From: an uncultured Flammeovirgaceae bacterium
GTDB lineage: Bacteria > Bacteroidota > Bacteroidia > Cytophagales > Cyclobacteriaceae
Reading direction: 5' to 3'
DNA: 8,944 bases
NCBI GenBank assembly: GCA_946480685.1
Contig: CAMLLI010000112.1
Span: forward strand, 1 to 8,944
Made by a program: the position numbers and the translations under genes. The notes under the pieces are model-generated. The model saw only the letters and a list, made by a program, of their open reading frames with translations. It did not search any database and was not told the DNA's origin. Positions 6,813-8,944 of this stretch are shown in pieces; position 1 is the first letter of the stretch; each line of letters opens with the position of its first letter.

Positions 6813-8009
6813 ATGTACAAAAAAATTCAACCTGTTTTAGAAAAGGAGTTACAGAACATTCGTGAAGCAGGACTTTTTAAAAGAGAGCGGATTATTACCA
6901 CACCACAAGGTGCCGATATCAAGACGAGTGATAACAAGGAAGTAATAAATTTTTGTGCGAATAATTACCTCGGACTTTCTTCACACCCGCGGGTAATTGA
7001 AGCTGCCAAGCGCGCTATTGATACGCACGGCTTCGGCATGTCGTCTGTGCGATTTATTTGTGGTACGCAGGATATACACAAAGAACTTGAACAGAAGATA
7101 TCTCAATTTCTGGGTACTGAAGATACTATACTATATGCAGCTGCTTTCGATGCGAACGGTGGTGTGTTCGAGCCCTTGTTTGGTGCTGAAGATGCGATCG
7201 TGTCTGATGAACTGAACCACGCTTCGATCATCGATGGTGTGCGTCTCTGCAAGTCGATGCGCTATCGCTATAAGCATAACGACATGGCTGACCTGGATAA
7301 GCAACTGCAGGACGCTAAAGCTGCCGGAGCAAAACAAATTGTTATTGTAACGGATGGCGCGTTCTCGATGGATGGGACAATTGCGCAGCTCGACAAGATC
7401 TGCGATCTCGCTGATAAATATGAAGCGCTTGTAATGACAGATGAATGTCATTCATCTGGTTTTATAGGCAAGACCGGAAGAGGTGTTCCCGAATACCGTG
7501 GCGTTACCGGTCGTGTTGATATCATCACCGGTACACTAGGCAAAGCGTTGGGTGGCGCTTCCGGAGGTTTTACTTCGGGCAGAAAAGAAATTATAGAGAT
7601 GTTACGCCAGCGTTCGCGCCCGTATCTTTTCTCCAATACTCTGGCACCTTCTATTGTTGGTGCATCCATTGAAGTGTTCAACATGCTTTCGGAAACAACA
7701 TCGTTACGCGATAAGCTGGAGCAGAATACAAAATACTTCCGTGCTGAAATGACCAAAGCAGGTTTTGATATAAAGCCCGGCGAACATCCTATTGTTCCCA
7801 TCATGCTATATGAAGCTCCGCTGGCGCAGCAGTTTGCAGATCGCTTGTTGGAGAAAGGTATATATGTGATCGGATTCTTCTACCCGGTGGTAGCAAAAGG
7901 ACAGGCACGTATTCGTGTTCAGATTTCCGCCGGCCACGACAAGCATCATTTGGATAAAGCTATACAGGCGTTTACGGAAGTTGGGAAAGAGCTTGGCGTA
8001 CTGAAATAA
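6813..8009 (+). CDS. kbl: Glycine C-acetyltransferase (2-amino-3-ketobutyrate CoA ligase)
   Basis: A 398-residue PLP-dependent enzyme of the alpha-oxoamine synthase family, the same length as E. coli Kbl. It cleaves 2-amino-3-ketobutyrate with CoA to glycine and acetyl-CoA in the cytoplasm. Lys244 in [14 protein letters not shown] (240-253) is the PLP Schiff-base lysine. His136 (DELNHAS), Ser185 (GAFSMDG), Asp210 and His213 (TDECHSSGF) and Arg368 ([11 protein letters not shown]) fall at the residue numbers I recall for the E. coli active site. [13 protein letters not shown] (48-60) and [16 protein letters not shown] (78-93) are also family hallmarks. The related 8-amino-7-oxononanoate, 5-aminolevulinate and serine palmitoyl transferases are less likely, given the full match and the adjacent threonine dehydrogenase. 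The ATG lies 2 bp after the repeat-protein stop, so it is probably read from that gene's promoter, possibly with translational coupling. Confidence 0.95.
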   Translation: MYKKIQPVLEKELQNIREAGLFKRERIITTPQGADIKTSDNKEVINFCANNYLGLSSHPRVIEAAKRAIDTHGFGMSSVRFICGTQDIHKELEQKISQFLGTEDTILYAAAFDANGGVFEPLFGAEDAIVSDELNHASIIDGVRLCKSMRYRYKHNDMADLDKQLQDAKAAGAKQIVIVTDGAFSMDGTIAQLDKICDLADKYEALVMTDECHSSGFIGKTGRGVPEYRGVTGRVDIITGTLGKALGGASGGFTSGRKEIIEMLRQRSRPYLFSNTLAPSIVGASIEVFNMLSETTSLRDKLEQNTKYFRAEMTKAGFDIKPGEHPIVPIMLYEAPLAQQFADRLLEKGIYVIGFFYPVVAKGQARIRVQISAGHDKHHLDKAIQAFTEVGKELGVLK

Positions 8010-8011
8010 AT

Positions 8012-8171
8012 AGCTGCGAGTTTTGAGCTTTGAGCTGCGAGATTTATAGAGGCTGCTGGTTGCAAGCTTCTGGCTACAGGCTGAAGTTTGGTATACTACC
8101 ATTCTGGCTTTACTCCTTACTTCTTACTCCTGTATTCTTCCCTCGTAGCTCACAGCTATAGGCTCGCAGCT
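8012..8171. repeat. Intergenic block of degenerate AGCTGCGAG repeats with inverted ends
   Basis: This fills the convergent gap between kbl and the membrane-protein gene (8010-8172). On the left, AGCTGCGAG occurs at 8012-8020 and 8033-8041, with the variant AGCTTTGAG at 8026-8034. On the right the same word appears in reverse complement: CTCGTAGCT (8142-8150), CTCACAGCT (8149-8157) and CTCGCAGCT (8163-8171). The outermost 9-mers are exact inverted repeats. The middle carries related wording (TTGCAAGCTTCTGGCTACAG, starting at 8062) and a TTAC-type tandem repeat. It has no plausible coding content. It could be a repetitive extragenic element, and because T-rich sequence follows each outer arm on its own strand it may also act as a loose bidirectional terminator. 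Both roles are inferred. Confidence 0.6.
8110..8130. repeat. Three tandem 7-mers TTACTCC/TTACTTC/TTACTCC
   Basis: Positions 8110-8116, 8117-8123 and 8124-8130 read TTACTCC, TTACTTC and TTACTCC. The array sits inside the larger intergenic repeat block, between its left and right AGCTGCGAG clusters. It is short and imperfect, and it may reflect slippage in non-coding DNA. Confidence 0.55.
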
Positions 8172-8172
8172 T

Positions 8173-8625
8173 TTATTTTATTCCGAATTCCTTTTTTCGT
8201 TTCTCTACGATCTCGCCCATCTTGGACGTGTCTTTACTGAGAAGACCAAACGCAGGATCTATATTTTGAGACGGGAAGAAGTATATACTTCCTTTTTTGC
8301 CTTTCACTTTCAACTTATACAGGTTGAGATACGGAACGATCTTGAGCGATTTAACTTCGGGCCACTCGAAGCGTACGTTACGATGACCTTCCAGTATCAC
8401 AATTTTATTTTTGCCAACCGCTACACGTCTGATGCGATCTGTGATGAATGAAAAAATAAAAAGAGAAATCAGCCCGATTGTAAAGAAGATCAACGCCACG
8501 AAGAAGCTCTTCGCGTTGAACTCATAATTAATTACAATTATTCCGCCTACAATCCATTGGATGAGGGCGAGCGCCAGGAAGAAATACTTGGCCAGGTAAA
8601 ATTTAACGGGACTAGCTTCTACCAT
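8173..8625 (-). CDS. Small membrane protein with two transmembrane helices and a possible PH-like domain
   Basis: A 150-residue protein with no named family that I can assign. Two hydrophobic segments, about residues 12-33 and 39-61, form a helical hairpin with a short loop (NYEFNAKS). The positive residues after the second segment (TDRIRRVAVGKNK) place the rest of the protein in the cytoplasm by the positive-inside rule. Residues 64-120 are short beta strands (NKIVILEG, NVRFEWPEVKSLKIV, YKLKVKGKKGSIYFF), which fits the bacterial PH-like domain of two-helix membrane proteins such as the YdbS type. Residues 128-150 are a basic helix. The start ATG at 8625 has an AAAGGA ribosome-binding site and an upstream -7 box. 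It lies downstream of the caspase-family gene but appears to have its own promoter. Function is unknown. Confidence 0.75.
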   Translation of the reverse strand: MVEASPVKFYLAKYFFLALALIQWIVGGIIVINYEFNAKSFFVALIFFTIGLISLFIFSFITDRIRRVAVGKNKIVILEGHRNVRFEWPEVKSLKIVPYLNLYKLKVKGKKGSIYFFPSQNIDPAFGLLSKDTSKMGEIVEKRKKEFGIK

Positions 8626-8630
8626 CGTTT

Positions 8631-8636
8631 TCCTTT
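8631..8636 (-). promoter_or_regulatory. Shine-Dalgarno-like site for the membrane-protein gene
   Basis: AAAGGA on the minus strand is 5 nt upstream of the ATG at 8625. It supports that start and stands out because most other genes in this window lack a recognisable Shine-Dalgarno sequence. Confidence 0.5.
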
Positions 8637-8655
8637 ATTTAATCAACATCACGTT

Positions 8656-8663
8656 CAAAATTA
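8656..8663 (-). promoter_or_regulatory. Bacteroidetes -7 promoter element for the membrane-protein gene
   Basis: The minus strand reads TAATTTTG, an exact match to the Bacteroidetes -7 consensus TAnnTTTG, 30 nt upstream of the ATG at 8625. Transcription would begin near 8650, leaving a leader of about 25 nt that contains the AAAGGA site. No TTTG box lies at the ideal -33 distance, where the terminator hairpin of the upstream gene ends, so the promoter is supported by the -7 element alone. Confidence 0.45.
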
Positions 8664-8679
8664 CGAGAGAATTTAAGTA

Positions 8680-8702
8680 AAAGTTTCTTAACAAGAAACT
8701 TT
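8680..8702 (-). terminator. Hairpin terminator of the caspase-family gene
   Basis: AAAGTTTCTT (8680-8689) and AAGAAACTTT (8693-8702) form a perfect 10-bp stem with a 3-nt loop. It begins 17 nt after the stop codon of the caspase-family gene on the minus strand. On that strand the stem is followed by TACTTAAATTC, a broken T tract, so it is an imperfect intrinsic terminator. On the plus strand the following sequence is CCTTTC, and no plus-strand gene ends there. Confidence 0.6.
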
Positions 8703-8719
8703 CCTTTCAGATATACTTT

Positions 8720-8944
8720 CTACGGGTCGATCACCACGGGAAAGTCCTGACCTCTGCTAAAGGTATACGGATACTGCGGTTTACCTTTTAGCTGACGCGT
8801 CATCTCGGGTACCTGGTCGTCAATGTATGACTTCAATTCATAGATGGTAACCTTGCCATCTTTCGGTGCGCCATCAGCATCGCCTTGCAGTGCTTTGAGC
8901 AGCACGTATGTAAAAAGTCCGTGCCCGAGTTGCGTGAACTCTGT
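8720..8944 (-). CDS. Caspase-family (peptidase C14) protein, C-terminal fragment
   Basis: The frame is open from the right edge (8944) to the TAG at 8720, giving the last 74 residues of a longer protein. TEFTQLGHGLFTYVLLKALQ (1-20), followed by GDADGAPKDGKVTIYELKSY (21-40), matches the end of the caspase fold in bacterial C14 peptidases. There, a Gly-x-Gly-x-Phe-Thr segment precedes the last helix and a DGKVT..EL strand-helix. QYPYTFSRGQDFPVVI (58-72) is the usual closing segment in Bacteroidota members, which often carry WD40 or other repeats further upstream. The catalytic His and Cys would lie outside the window and cannot be checked, so it could be an inactive homologue. Its start is also outside. 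Confidence 0.78.
   Translation of the reverse strand, partial: TEFTQLGHGLFTYVLLKALQGDADGAPKDGKVTIYELKSYIDDQVPEMTRQLKGKPQYPYTFSRGQDFPVVIDP

Noticed and set aside
7448..7804. A 118-codon minus-strand open frame
   Set aside because: It is antisense to the PLP-lysine region of kbl, with no independent support.
8012..8171. CRISPR-like array
   Set aside because: The repeats are 9-mers, degenerate, partly overlapping and in both orientations, with no regular spacers and no cas genes.
8837..8884. EF-hand calcium loop in the caspase fragment (DADGAPKDGKVTIYEL)
   Set aside because: The spacing between the acidic residues and the final Glu is longer than the 12-residue canonical loop, and the segment is explained by the caspase-fold consensus.

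Overview
The window looks like a chromosomal segment from a member of the Bacteroidota, most likely Cytophagales. Two secreted proteins end in a type A sorting domain of the type IX secretion system (T9SS), which is found only in that phylum. One signal peptide ends in the Ala-Gln junction common in the phylum. Most start codons lack a Shine-Dalgarno sequence, and one gene has an exact match to the Bacteroidetes -7 promoter element. Genus and species cannot be named from this sequence alone.

Layout, left to right. Positions 1-872 (minus) hold the N-terminal 290 residues of a polysaccharide flippase that runs off the left edge. Just upstream of it on the same strand is an enoyl-CoA hydratase (946-1722). 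A 61-bp divergent spacer with a perfect inverted repeat separates this from two consecutive plus-strand genes for T9SS-exported proteins (1784-3460 and 3683-4735). These two share a C-terminal cassette of about 180 residues but have unrelated N-terminal parts. A clear intrinsic terminator follows the first of them.

The centre is a threonine catabolism locus. A short-chain-dehydrogenase-type L-threonine 3-dehydrogenase (4747-5694, minus) is divergent from a two-gene unit made of an unnamed proline/lysine-rich repeat protein (5884-6810) and, 2 bp further on, glycine C-acetyltransferase kbl (6813-8009). The two enzymes together convert threonine to glycine and acetyl-CoA. The repeat protein is the most unusual gene here: five near-identical Lys-Pro motifs recur every 47-51 residues, and two copies differ at nucleotide level only by silent changes.

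Right of kbl lies a 160-bp intergenic block built from degenerate copies of AGCTGCGAG in opposite orientations at its two ends. It is followed on the minus strand by a small two-helix membrane protein with a possible PH-like domain (8173-8625). The last gene is the C-terminal 74 residues of a caspase-family (peptidase C14) protein (8720-8944), which runs off the right edge. A hairpin terminator separates these two genes.

No tRNA, rRNA, CRISPR array, insertion sequence or phage gene was seen. No gene-free stretch exceeds about 220 bp. The window is mostly ordinary chromosome. The repeat protein and the intergenic repeat block are the parts that standard annotation would not explain.
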